NCBI GenBank assembly: GCA_947467145.1 | Contig: CANIGJ010000009.1 | Span: forward strand, 52,699 to 116,698 | Direction of reading: 5' to 3' | DNA from: Rhodospirillaceae bacterium | GTDB taxonomy: Bacteria; Pseudomonadota; Alphaproteobacteria; Rhodospirillales; UBA2165 | Length of the DNA: 64,000 bases | In this document: positions 26,915 through 35,091 of the stretch, one piece after another | How the letters are laid out: each line of letters starts with the position of its first letter | Numbering within the stretch: the stretch's first letter is position 1 | Translations under genes and position numbers: made by a program | The notes under the pieces: model-generated | Database searches by the model: none | Told to the model about the DNA's origin: nothing | What the model saw: only the letters and a program-made list of their open reading frames with translations

Positions 26915-27661
26915 ATGGGTGATGCGATTGCCGAACTGAAAGACCTGATCGCCGAGAGCAAACACGCCGTGATCTTCACCGGCGCAGGCATCTCGACCGA
27001 ATCCGGTATTCCCGATTTCCGCAGCCCGGGTGGCATCTGGACCAAGAACCAGCCGATCCAATTCCAAGACTTCATGGCATCGGAGGATGCGCGGCGCGAA
27101 ACCTGGCGGCGCAAGATCGAAACCGACAAGGTGATGCTCGAGGCCAAACCCAACAAGGGCCATCTCGCCATCGCCAAGCTGATGCATCGCGGCATCGTGC
27201 AGGATTTGATCACACAGAATATCGACGGCCTGCATCAGATGGGAGGTGCGCCGGCCGAACGTGTCATCGAACTGCACGGCAACGCGACCTATGCCGCCTG
27301 CGTCACCTGCGGCGAACGGTTTGAGTTGGCACCGATCAAGCAGGCCTTCAGTGCCGACGGCACCCTGCCGGTGTGCGATTGCGGCGGGCCGGTGAAGACG
27401 GCGACGATTTCGTTCGGCCAACAGATGCCGCAAGAACCGATGCAACGCGCGAACGATGCCGCCAACGCTTGCGATCTGTTCATCGCGGTGGGTTCTTCGC
27501 TGGTCGTTTATCCCGCCGCCGGTTTCCCGCTGATCGCTAAGCAGGCCGGCGCGCAGCTCGTGATCATCAACCGCGATCCGACCGAGCAGGACCCGTACGC
27601 CGATCTGGTCATCAATGCCGAGATCGGGCCGACGCTTTCTAAAGTCGTGCCGCTGGATTAG
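26915..27661 (+). CDS. NAD-dependent protein deacylase (sirtuin, CobB-like)
   Basis: A 248-residue sirtuin that removes acyl groups from lysines using NAD. GAGISTESGIPDFR is the NAD site, TQNIDGLHQ and ELHGNAT (catalytic His) follow, CVTCGERF with CDCGGP gives the four zinc cysteines, and VGSSLVVYPAAG and INRDPT close the Rossmann part. Length is typical. The close spacing after the flavin reductase suggests one transcript. Confidence 0.93.
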   Translation: MGDAIAELKDLIAESKHAVIFTGAGISTESGIPDFRSPGGIWTKNQPIQFQDFMASEDARRETWRRKIETDKVMLEAKPNKGHLAIAKLMHRGIVQDLITQNIDGLHQMGGAPAERVIELHGNATYAACVTCGERFELAPIKQAFSADGTLPVCDCGGPVKTATISFGQQMPQEPMQRANDAANACDLFIAVGSSLVVYPAAGFPLIAKQAGAQLVIINRDPTEQDPYADLVINAEIGPTLSKVVPLD

Positions 27662-27671
27662 CGGCGCAAGT

Positions 27672-29222
27672 TCACTTCACCCAATTGATATGGCCGGGAT
27701 GGATGCCATAGGTCTGCATCGTGCCGTCGGTAATTTTCACGTCCCTAGTATGGACGAAGAAGGCCGGTGACGGCGCTACCGGCAAGCCATAGGCGCGGTC
27801 GGTGTACGTATCGAACAGCTTACGCCCCAAAGCTAGGCGGCGTTCCTGATTCATCTCGCCGTTGACCTCACGCGCCAGATCGAACAGTTCCTGGTCGCTG
27901 TGGAAATCCAGGCGATCGGGCTGCGCGATTAGGTTCAGCACGCCTTGCACATCCGGCATCGAGCCGGCGGGGAAGCCCGCCAAGGTCACCTGCACCTTGT
28001 CTTCGCGTTCCATCTTCAGATACGTGCCTGCCGGCACGCAGGCGATCGAGGTGCGCACACCGACCTGACGAAAATCCTCGGCGATCACTTCGGCGATGCG
28101 TTTGTATTTGGTGCCGGTGTAGCAGGTGATGTTGAGATCGAAGCCGTTGGGATAACCGGCCTCCGCCAATAGTCTCTTGGCGCCCGCGCGATCCTGCACC
28201 GGTAGGTCCTTTGTGTAGTCGCAGCCCGCCTGCTGCGGCTTCCAACAGAACGACGCTACCGGCGGGATGGACGCATCGCCGACGGCAACTTTGGTCAAAA
28301 GCGTCCGATCCATCGACATCATCAGCGCGCGGCGGACATTGACGTTGGCCAACGCCTTCTGCCCGGCGCGACCCAAGGCATCGAACGTCAGATAGATATA
28401 GGCGATGCGCTGGTCGATATGGGTCGCGAAACGCTTGTCCTTCGCCAGATCCTCGAGCTGATCGATTTCCGGATCGCGGATCATATCGACGCCATCGGCC
28501 AGCAATTGCGCCACCTGCGTCCCTGGATCCGGAATCGGCAGCAGATGGATGCGGCCGATATTGCCGACCGGCTTGGCGGCCACCTCATGTTTATAGCTCG
28601 CGTTCTTTTCCAGAACGATGCCCTTGTTGGTATCGACCTGGGTCGCGCGGAACATGCCGGTGCCGACAGGCGCGCGGCCGAACTGCATCCGATCGGCCAG
28701 CTTCGCGTTGATATGTTCGGGGTAGATGTCGGTTCCGGCGGCGAGACGCGCGAACGCGAACGGCGCCGGCCCCTTGGTGATCAAGCGCACCTGATAGGGA
28801 CCGAGCTTGTCCACGCGCGCGATCCAATCCCAATTGCCACGGTTGCGGATCTTGCTGTTCGGATTGGCGAGCCAGTTGAGGCTGTCGACCACATCGTCGG
28901 CATCGAACTTCTCGCCGTCATGCCAGGTGACGTCTTCCTGCAGATCGAACTCGATGACCAGCGGATCGATCTGGCGCCACGCCTTGGCGAGCAGCGATTT
29001 GTAGGTGAATTCCTTTTCGTCGAACGCGACCAAGGTGTCGAACACCGCGCTGGTGACGAAATGGGTTTCAACGACATTGCCGGAATAATGATACGAGACG
29101 AAATCGATGGGGAATTTGAACGGCAGCCGCAACGTATCCTTGGATCGTTGCGCGGACGCGGGCGCCACTGCCATGCCCACCGCGATCGCTGCGCCGACCA
29201 AGCCGATCATGATGCGTTTCAT
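27672..29222 (-). CDS. ABC transporter solute-binding protein, family 5 (peptide/opine/nickel type)
   Basis: A 516-residue periplasmic binding protein of the DppA/OppA fold with a signal peptide ending near APASAQ. SBP_bac_5 features include WHDGEKFDADDVVDSLNW and NVNVRRALMMSMDR. It closely resembles the next gene upstream and more distantly the one at 38450-39970. All share a paired-Cys segment (here CWKPQQAGCDY), suggesting a disulfide. No permease or ATPase genes accompany it, so the transporter must be encoded elsewhere. It lies downstream of a strong terminator, which argues for its own promoter in 29223-29249. Confidence 0.93.
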   Translation of the reverse strand: MKRIMIGLVGAAIAVGMAVAPASAQRSKDTLRLPFKFPIDFVSYHYSGNVVETHFVTSAVFDTLVAFDEKEFTYKSLLAKAWRQIDPLVIEFDLQEDVTWHDGEKFDADDVVDSLNWLANPNSKIRNRGNWDWIARVDKLGPYQVRLITKGPAPFAFARLAAGTDIYPEHINAKLADRMQFGRAPVGTGMFRATQVDTNKGIVLEKNASYKHEVAAKPVGNIGRIHLLPIPDPGTQVAQLLADGVDMIRDPEIDQLEDLAKDKRFATHIDQRIAYIYLTFDALGRAGQKALANVNVRRALMMSMDRTLLTKVAVGDASIPPVASFCWKPQQAGCDYTKDLPVQDRAGAKRLLAEAGYPNGFDLNITCYTGTKYKRIAEVIAEDFRQVGVRTSIACVPAGTYLKMEREDKVQVTLAGFPAGSMPDVQGVLNLIAQPDRLDFHSDQELFDLAREVNGEMNQERRLALGRKLFDTYTDRAYGLPVAPSPAFFVHTRDVKITDGTMQTYGIHPGHINWVK

Positions 29223-29241
29223 GGCCGATGCCTTCTTTTAG

Positions 29242-29280
29242 ATAAAGAAAAAGCCGGGCGACCGCAGTCAGCCCGGCTTT
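29242..29280 (-). terminator. Rho-independent terminator
   Basis: On the minus strand a perfect 10-bp stem (AAAGCCGGGC / GCCCGGCTTT, 29250-29259 and 29271-29280) with an 11-base loop runs into a T-rich tract (TTCTTTATC). It ends the 29303-30850 gene and separates it from its paralogue downstream. Confidence 0.85.
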
Positions 29281-29302
29281 CATCATGCTGCTGAGCGCGG
29301 CG

Positions 29303-30850
29303 TCAGTTCCAGCTGAAATCGCCGGCCTGCACGCCTGGTGTCTGGATCGTGCCGCCACTGATCTTCACTTCCTTGCGCATCACGAACTGCGTCGGGATCG
29401 GTGCGACCGGCAACACATAAGCGCGTTCGGTATAGGCATTGAAGATCTTGCGATTGATCTCCATGCGCTTCGCGTCATCGACCTCGCCGAAGGATTGGTT
29501 GGCCCAATCGAAGATTTCCTTGTCGCCGTGGAAATCCAAGCGCTGCGGATCGGCGAACAGGTTGAGCACGCCGGCGACGTCGGCCATCGAACCCGCCGGG
29601 AAACCGGCCAGCACCATCTGGATCTTGTTCTGGCGCTTGAGGTTGAGATACGTGCCCGCCGGGACGCAATTGATTTTCGGCTGCAAACCGATTTGACGGA
29701 ACTGCTCGGCCACGACGGTGGAGATGCGGGTATAACGCGTGCCAGTATAGCAGCTCACCTCGATTTCGAAGCCATTGGGATAGCCGGCTTCGGCCAGCAG
29801 CTTCTTCGCCTCCGCGATGTTCTGCTTGGGCAGTTCGACGGTGTAGTCGCAGCCCTGCTGGATACCCTTCCAGCACATGTTCGGCACCGGCGGGATCGGA
29901 TCGTCGCCGACCGACATCTTGGTCGTCGCGTTACGGTCGAGCGCCAGGAACATCGCGCGGCGCACGCGCACGTCGGTCAGCGCCTTGTTGCCCGCCAGAC
30001 CGGACGCGTCTATCGCCATGTAGACGTAGCTGATGCGTTGATCGACGAAGGAGGTGAAGCGTGCATCCTTCAACAGATCGGGCACCTGGGTGACTTCGGG
30101 TTCCTTGATGGCATCGACGCCGTCTGACAGCAGCTGCGCCATCTGCGTGCCCGGATCGGGGATCGCCAGCAGATGGATGCGGCCGATCTTGCCGACGGGG
30201 CGGCCGGGACCAGCCAGTTTGTAATCGGGGTTTTTGGTCAGCACGATGCCGGCATTGCTGTCGACCTGAGTTGCTCTATAGGGGCCGGTGCCGATGGGCG
30301 CACGGCCGAAATCCTTGCGGTCGGCGAGCTTGGTCGTGGCATGCGCGGGCCAGATGTCGCTGCCCGCGGTCAGGCGCGCCAGCGCATGCGGCGTCGGGCG
30401 CTTGTTGATCACGCGTACAGTGTGCGGGCCGGTCTTTTCGACCTTCTCGATCCATTCCCAGTTGCCGGCATTGGTGAGCTTGGCGTCGGGATTGATGAAC
30501 CACATCAGGCTCTCGACCACGTCTTCGGGCACGAAGGCGTTGCCGTCGCTCCATTTCACATCGTCACGCAATTCGAACTCGATCGTCTTGGGATCGATCA
30601 GCTTCCACGACTTCGCGAGGCTCGGCATGAATTTCTTGGTGTCTTCATCGAACACGACGAGTGTGTCGTAGACCGCCATGGTCGAGAACTGCGTCTCGTT
30701 GATGTTACCGGAATAGGAGTACGAGATGAAATCGATCGGGAATTTGAGCGGAATGCGCAGATTGTCTTTCGCCTTCTGCGCAGCAGCCGAGCCGGCCACA
30801 CCGACTGCGGCGACCATTGCCAATGCTGCAACCAGCATGGATCGTTTCAT
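29303..30850 (-). CDS. ABC transporter solute-binding protein, family 5 (tandem paralogue)
   Basis: A 515-residue periplasmic binding protein, evidently a duplicate of the neighbouring 27672-29222 gene. The mature N-terminus LRIPLKFPIDFISYSYSGN parallels LRLPFKFPIDFVSYHYSGN there, and both have a C-W-K-x5-C-D-Y segment and a CYTGT(K/R)Y block. A signal peptide ends near GSAAAQ. GGGAGAA precedes the ATG. A terminator follows at once, so the two copies are transcribed separately. No transporter membrane genes are nearby. Confidence 0.93.
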   Translation of the reverse strand: MKRSMLVAALAMVAAVGVAGSAAAQKAKDNLRIPLKFPIDFISYSYSGNINETQFSTMAVYDTLVVFDEDTKKFMPSLAKSWKLIDPKTIEFELRDDVKWSDGNAFVPEDVVESLMWFINPDAKLTNAGNWEWIEKVEKTGPHTVRVINKRPTPHALARLTAGSDIWPAHATTKLADRKDFGRAPIGTGPYRATQVDSNAGIVLTKNPDYKLAGPGRPVGKIGRIHLLAIPDPGTQMAQLLSDGVDAIKEPEVTQVPDLLKDARFTSFVDQRISYVYMAIDASGLAGNKALTDVRVRRAMFLALDRNATTKMSVGDDPIPPVPNMCWKGIQQGCDYTVELPKQNIAEAKKLLAEAGYPNGFEIEVSCYTGTRYTRISTVVAEQFRQIGLQPKINCVPAGTYLNLKRQNKIQMVLAGFPAGSMADVAGVLNLFADPQRLDFHGDKEIFDWANQSFGEVDDAKRMEINRKIFNAYTERAYVLPVAPIPTQFVMRKEVKISGGTIQTPGVQAGDFSWN

Positions 30851-30952
30851 GACGTTCTCCCTGTTAGCTCTGCCCCGTTAGAAGCAATTGTTGCTTAAAG
30901 CATTGATAACAGAAAGCTGTGACCGGAAAAAGTCGGAAACTAAAATCGGAAG

Positions 30953-31363
30953 CTATTGCAACGTGCGTTCCGGTTCGGACAGATCGGCCTCGGGCGGCGG
31001 GGTTTCGCCCGACTGGTGATGGACCAGTTTCCACTGACCGTCCTCGCGCGCGAAGACATTGGTCGCGACCAAGGTGAATTGCCCAACGACTTCGTAACAG
31101 ATGACAATGGCGCCATCGCCGTAAATCTCGGCCGAGGCCGCGTGCGCCTGCACCGCCTGCTGATTGGGATTGGCGAGAATCGAGCGCCAGCTTTGCATGA
31201 CGGGTGCACGGCCCAACAGCGGCGGCCAACCCGGATGGATGCAGCTGATGCCGTCGCGCGACGACCAGATCGCGTCCATTGCGGCGATGTCGGATGTCTG
31301 AAAGGTCAGATAGAACGCATCGTTGGCGAATAGAACGGCGGCGGTCTCCGCGGCGGACGTCAC
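30953..31363 (-). CDS. NTF2/SnoaL-like small protein
   Basis: A 136-residue protein with the cone-shaped NTF2-like pattern: an N-terminal helix pair (DAFYLTFQTSDIAAMDAIWS), CIHPGWPPLLGR, WRSILAN and late strands (IVICYEVVGQ, WKLVHHQSG). Such folds serve as ketosteroid isomerase-like enzymes, hydratases or binding modules. The start is GTG 31363, two bases after the stop of the CNB/TPR gene, so the pair is almost certainly co-transcribed. The ribosome-binding site is weak, consistent with coupling. Confidence 0.78.
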   Translation of the reverse strand: MTSAAETAAVLFANDAFYLTFQTSDIAAMDAIWSSRDGISCIHPGWPPLLGRAPVMQSWRSILANPNQQAVQAHAASAEIYGDGAIVICYEVVGQFTLVATNVFAREDGQWKLVHHQSGETPPPEADLSEPERTLQ

Positions 31364-31365
31364 AA

Positions 31366-33153
31366 CTAAAATTCCGGCGTCCGCGCGGTGCGGCGCTGGC
31401 GCTCCAAGCGTTCGCTGCGCTGGACGTCGCCTTCGTCTTCCCAATAGACGCGAGCGACGCGACGCGCGAGACGAGCGCGCAGCATGTCTTCCGCCTTCAT
31501 CAGATTGCGCTCGGTAATGCGCGACAGGCGTGCGAAGCCGTAAGCGAGATAAATTTCCAGCGCCTTGCCGAAGGCTTCGGCCGAACCTTCGAGATGTTCG
31601 GAATCTTCCGTCATGCGGCCGAGCAGATAAAGGGCGGAGCCCAGATTGTTCTGGCTCGCCGCCCACAGCAGCGGCGTTTCTTCGCGCGTGCGGACCTGCA
31701 ACGCTTCCTGGCCGCATTGCACCGCGCGTTGTAGCAGTTCGATGCTTTTGGCCATGTCGCCCCACATCTGCAAGGCCAGACCGAGACCGCTTTTCGCTTC
31801 GCTCCATTTCAACGGCGCATCGGCGCGGGTGAACACCAGCAACGCCGATTGATAGGACGCGACAGCTTGTTTCAAGATGTCGGTATCGCTGCGGATCGAA
31901 TCTACCTTGTAGAGTGCCGCGCCCAGGCACGATTGAATAGTCGCCCATTCCCACGGGAAGGTTTCCTGGGTGAAGATGTCGCACGCCTGACGGAAGCCGC
32001 CGATGGCGGCATCGAGCATGTCGACGTCGCGCGAGCGCTCACCCAGATATTGGCGCACGCGCGCCAGGTGATAGAGCATCGAGGCGAAATCGAGCGGCGT
32101 TTCGATCTGGCTGATATTGTCGAGCGCTTCGCTATAGGCATCGGCTGCCTGACGATACCAATTCGCTTCATTCAGATGATGACCGATCGTCGCGGCGACG
32201 TTGGCGTAACAGGCCTGGATGGTGGCGCGATCGGCCAACGGCAGATCGATCGGCGGCTGTTGCGCGGCATCCTGCACTTCTTCCAGCGCCTTGGTGAGCA
32301 GCCCGTCGAGCCAGCGCCGATGGCCGTCGTTGCGCGGATTGGTCGCGGCCACGCAGACAGCAACCAGCAAGCGCGCATAACCGAGCGCGAAGGTGGCCGG
32401 CAGCACAAGGCGGTCGGTCATCAGGAACGCGCCCGGATGATCCATCTCGGCAACGCGGGAAATGAAGCGCAATTGCACGGTGCCGTACTCGCTCACCGCG
32501 CCCCAGATCACGAGATCAGCGTTTTCGCGGTTGAGGATCTGGCGCGCCAGGGTGCCGGCGAACGGGATATCCGCACCGCCGAAGCCTTTGACATGCGACC
32601 ACACGGTGGGCGCGATCGCTTTGGCGTGGATCGATTTATTGAGCGTGAGGCCGGCGATCAGGCGTTCGCTCAAAACGTTGCGCGGATCGCCGAACAAGGG
32701 CGCGATGCGCACCTCAAGAGCGCGCGTTGCTGCCCGGCGGTGCGCGATGAAGGCATCGATCAGATCCCACAAGGATTTGCCCGCCGGCGCACGCGGCTTG
32801 GTCTTGGGCGTGATCATGTCGTTGGTGGCACGCAGCCGGTTGGACAGGCTGCCGATCAGCTTCAACGCCGTCTCGGGATGATCGCGCAGGCGATCGAGGA
32901 AACCTTCGCGGTCGACGACTTCGAGCACGACATCGTTCAGGGCGCGCGCGGTGGCGCTACGGCTGGCGCGGTTGATGACGCCCATTTCGCCGAAAATCTG
33001 GCCGGCCGACAGCAATGCCAAGCGCACACGGCCACCCGGGCGGTTCTTCAGCAGTTCCACCTGGCCGCGCACGATCAAGTAGGCATCGCGTGCGCGCTGC
33101 CCCTCGTGGAAAATGATGTCTCCGGCCGCATAGCGGCGCTCGATGTCGTCCAT
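31366..33153 (-). CDS. Cyclic nucleotide-binding domain protein with TPR repeats
   Basis: A 595-residue soluble protein with an unusual layout. Residues 1-125 form a CRP-type cyclic nucleotide-binding domain (YLIVRGQVELL, GQIFGEMGVINRASRSATARA includes the phosphate-binding cassette). Residues about 140-290 form a domain with ADLVIWGAVSEYG, a pattern recalling TolB/FlgO-like domains of signalling TPR proteins. Residues about 305-550 hold five or six TPR-like repeats (FRQACDIFTQETFPWEWATIQ). There is no helix-turn-helix, so it is not a classical CRP regulator. It may sense cAMP/cGMP and recruit proteins. Partner: the NTF2-like protein directly downstream. Confidence 0.85.
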   Translation of the reverse strand: MDDIERRYAAGDIIFHEGQRARDAYLIVRGQVELLKNRPGGRVRLALLSAGQIFGEMGVINRASRSATARALNDVVLEVVDREGFLDRLRDHPETALKLIGSLSNRLRATNDMITPKTKPRAPAGKSLWDLIDAFIAHRRAATRALEVRIAPLFGDPRNVLSERLIAGLTLNKSIHAKAIAPTVWSHVKGFGGADIPFAGTLARQILNRENADLVIWGAVSEYGTVQLRFISRVAEMDHPGAFLMTDRLVLPATFALGYARLLVAVCVAATNPRNDGHRRWLDGLLTKALEEVQDAAQQPPIDLPLADRATIQACYANVAATIGHHLNEANWYRQAADAYSEALDNISQIETPLDFASMLYHLARVRQYLGERSRDVDMLDAAIGGFRQACDIFTQETFPWEWATIQSCLGAALYKVDSIRSDTDILKQAVASYQSALLVFTRADAPLKWSEAKSGLGLALQMWGDMAKSIELLQRAVQCGQEALQVRTREETPLLWAASQNNLGSALYLLGRMTEDSEHLEGSAEAFGKALEIYLAYGFARLSRITERNLMKAEDMLRARLARRVARVYWEDEGDVQRSERLERQRRTARTPEF

Positions 33154-33281
33154 AGACAGGTTATTTCCAGGCCCTATTCCGCCGATCGATCATGGCGGAG
33201 AGTCCTTGCGATTGGGTAAACGGGCCGGATTCTTCCGGTTTTTGGCCCTTCGGGACCAACGGGGCGGCGCTCGCCCCCCGC

Positions 33282-34244
33282 CTAGAAACCGCGCTTGAAG
33301 CGTTCGGTTGCGGCCACCAGGGACGAGCGGATCGACGGCTCCATCGCCGAATGCCCGGCATCGGGCACGATCACGTAATCGGCCTCCGGCCAGGCGCGGT
33401 GCAGTTCGTCGGCCGTCGCGATCGGGCAGATCATGTCGTAGCGGCCCTGCACCATCACGGCCGGGATATGGCGGATTCGATCGATATTCAAAAAGAAGTG
33501 ATCGTTCGATACGAACAGCTTGTTCACGAAATAGTGCGCTTCCAACCGCGCCAGCGCTAAGGCGGCGCGCCCGGAATCGAAGCCCGACACATTGCGCGGA
33601 TTGGGCATCAAGGTGGAACACGCCCCCTCGAAGCGCGCCCAGACGCGGGCCGCCGGCAGATGCACCGAGGCATCGGGATTGGTCAGGCGGCGATGGTAGG
33701 AGCCGAGCACGTCGCCCCGTTCGCTGACGGGGAGGAATTCGACGAATTCGCGGTGGCGTTCGGGGAACACCTGCGCGATGCCTTCCAAGAACCAATCAAG
33801 CTCGCTGTCACGGCACAGAAAAATACCGCGCAACACCATGGCGCTGACGCGTTCGGGATGCGCGATGGCGTAGGCGAGCGCCAGGGCGCTGCCCCACGAA
33901 CCGCCGAACACCAGCCACTTGTCGACATCGAGGTGACGCCGCAAGGTTTCGAGATCGGCGATCAGATGCTGGGTCGAATTATTGAGCGTCTCGCCATACG
34001 GCGTCGAGCGCCCGGAGCCGCGCTGATCGAGCACGATGATGCGATAATGATCGGGATCGAAAAAGCGCCGGTGCGCCGGCGACGAACCCGCCCCCGGACC
34101 GCCATGCAGGAAAACCGCCGGCGTTCCTTCGGGATTGCCCGACACCTCCCAATACATTGTATGGTGGCCGTCCAGATCGAGCATCCCACGTTCGTGCGGC
34201 TCGATTTCCGGATAGAGCTGATACTGGGTCGAACTGACATCCAT
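33282..34244 (-). CDS. pip: Prolyl aminopeptidase (S33 alpha/beta hydrolase)
   Basis: A 320-residue cytoplasmic peptidase that frees N-terminal proline from peptides. LYPEIEPHERGMLDLDG is the characteristic start, HGGPGAG forms the oxyanion loop, DQRGSGRS is conserved, GGSWGSALALAYA carries the nucleophile Ser, and DAGHSAMEP the catalytic His. GAGG is 8 bases before the ATG. Its start codon overlaps the divergent nuclease start within a single CATG. Confidence 0.95.
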   Translation of the reverse strand: MDVSSTQYQLYPEIEPHERGMLDLDGHHTMYWEVSGNPEGTPAVFLHGGPGAGSSPAHRRFFDPDHYRIIVLDQRGSGRSTPYGETLNNSTQHLIADLETLRRHLDVDKWLVFGGSWGSALALAYAIAHPERVSAMVLRGIFLCRDSELDWFLEGIAQVFPERHREFVEFLPVSERGDVLGSYHRRLTNPDASVHLPAARVWARFEGACSTLMPNPRNVSGFDSGRAALALARLEAHYFVNKLFVSNDHFFLNIDRIRHIPAVMVQGRYDMICPIATADELHRAWPEADYVIVPDAGHSAMEPSIRSSLVAATERFKRGF

Positions 34245-35091
34245 GCTTTCAACCTCTAGGGCACCCTCAAACGCCTGTCAAAAAGTATTCATATGGGCGC
34301 TTATGGCCTTGGCCATATTGCCCATATCCCAAGTGTGGGCAAAGGATTCTGCCCACCCCGCCGCACGCGAGTTGGCTTCGGGCGGCAGCGCCATTGTGCG
34401 CGAGGTCGTCGACGGCGATACGGTCATCCTGGACCGCGAGATCGCGGGCAGCCGGGAGGTCCGTCTGGTCGGCCTGCAGGCGCCCAAACTGCCCTTAGGG
34501 CGCAGCGGCTTTCGCGAATGGCCCTTGGCCAAGGATTCCAAAGCAGCCCTATCCAAGATGATACTGGGCCGCACCATCGAGGTCGGCTTCGGCGGCGCAC
34601 AAATGGATCGCTACGGCCGCCTGCTCGCTCATCTGACGCGCGACGACGGCCTGTGGGTACAGGGCGCGATGCTGGAGGCCGGCATGGCACGTGTCTATTC
34701 CTTTGCCGACAATCGGGCGCGCGTCGCCGATATGCTCGCGCTCGAACGCAGCGCGCGCGGCCAACGGCGCGGCATCTGGTCGCATCCCTATTATGCGATC
34801 CGCGCCCCCGAGGCGCTCGCCAAGCACATCAATTCGTTCGAACTTGTCGAAGGCACGGTCCTCGATGTTGCAGTTGTCTCGGGCCGCGCTTATCTCAATT
34901 TCGGCGACAACTGGCGTACCGATTTCACGGTGTCCTTGGCATCGAAGGTCGCGCGCCAATTCACCCAGGAGGGCCTACGCCCCGAAAGTTACAAAGGCCG
35001 TCGCATTCGCGTGCGCGGCTGGTTGCAATCGCGCGACGGTCCGATGATCGAAGCGACGCATCCCGAACAGATCGAGGTCATCGACGAATGA
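34243..35091 (+). CDS. Secreted staphylococcal-nuclease-like (SNase/TNase) protein
   Basis: A 282-residue protein with an N-terminal signal peptide (positively charged start, hydrophobic run, VWAKD cleavage region) and an SNase fold. VREVVDGDTVILD and GLQAPKLPLG are family hallmarks; MDRYGRLLAHL and LEAGMARVYSF follow. The catalytic set seems partly altered (QAPKL where nucleases usually have the DTPE-type motif), so nuclease activity is uncertain. The start at 34243 gives the best signal peptide but lacks a ribosome-binding site; ATG 34303 is the alternative. The M48 protease gene starts within its stop. Confidence 0.82.
   Translation: MLSTSRAPSNACQKVFIWALMALAILPISQVWAKDSAHPAARELASGGSAIVREVVDGDTVILDREIAGSREVRLVGLQAPKLPLGRSGFREWPLAKDSKAALSKMILGRTIEVGFGGAQMDRYGRLLAHLTRDDGLWVQGAMLEAGMARVYSFADNRARVADMLALERSARGQRRGIWSHPYYAIRAPEALAKHINSFELVEGTVLDVAVVSGRAYLNFGDNWRTDFTVSLASKVARQFTQEGLRPESYKGRRIRVRGWLQSRDGPMIEATHPEQIEVIDE

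Noticed and set aside
34293..35087. Open 265-codon extension before the M48 protease
   Set aside because: It is the nuclease gene read out of frame; the lipoprotein signal begins at 35088 with an ATGA overlap.
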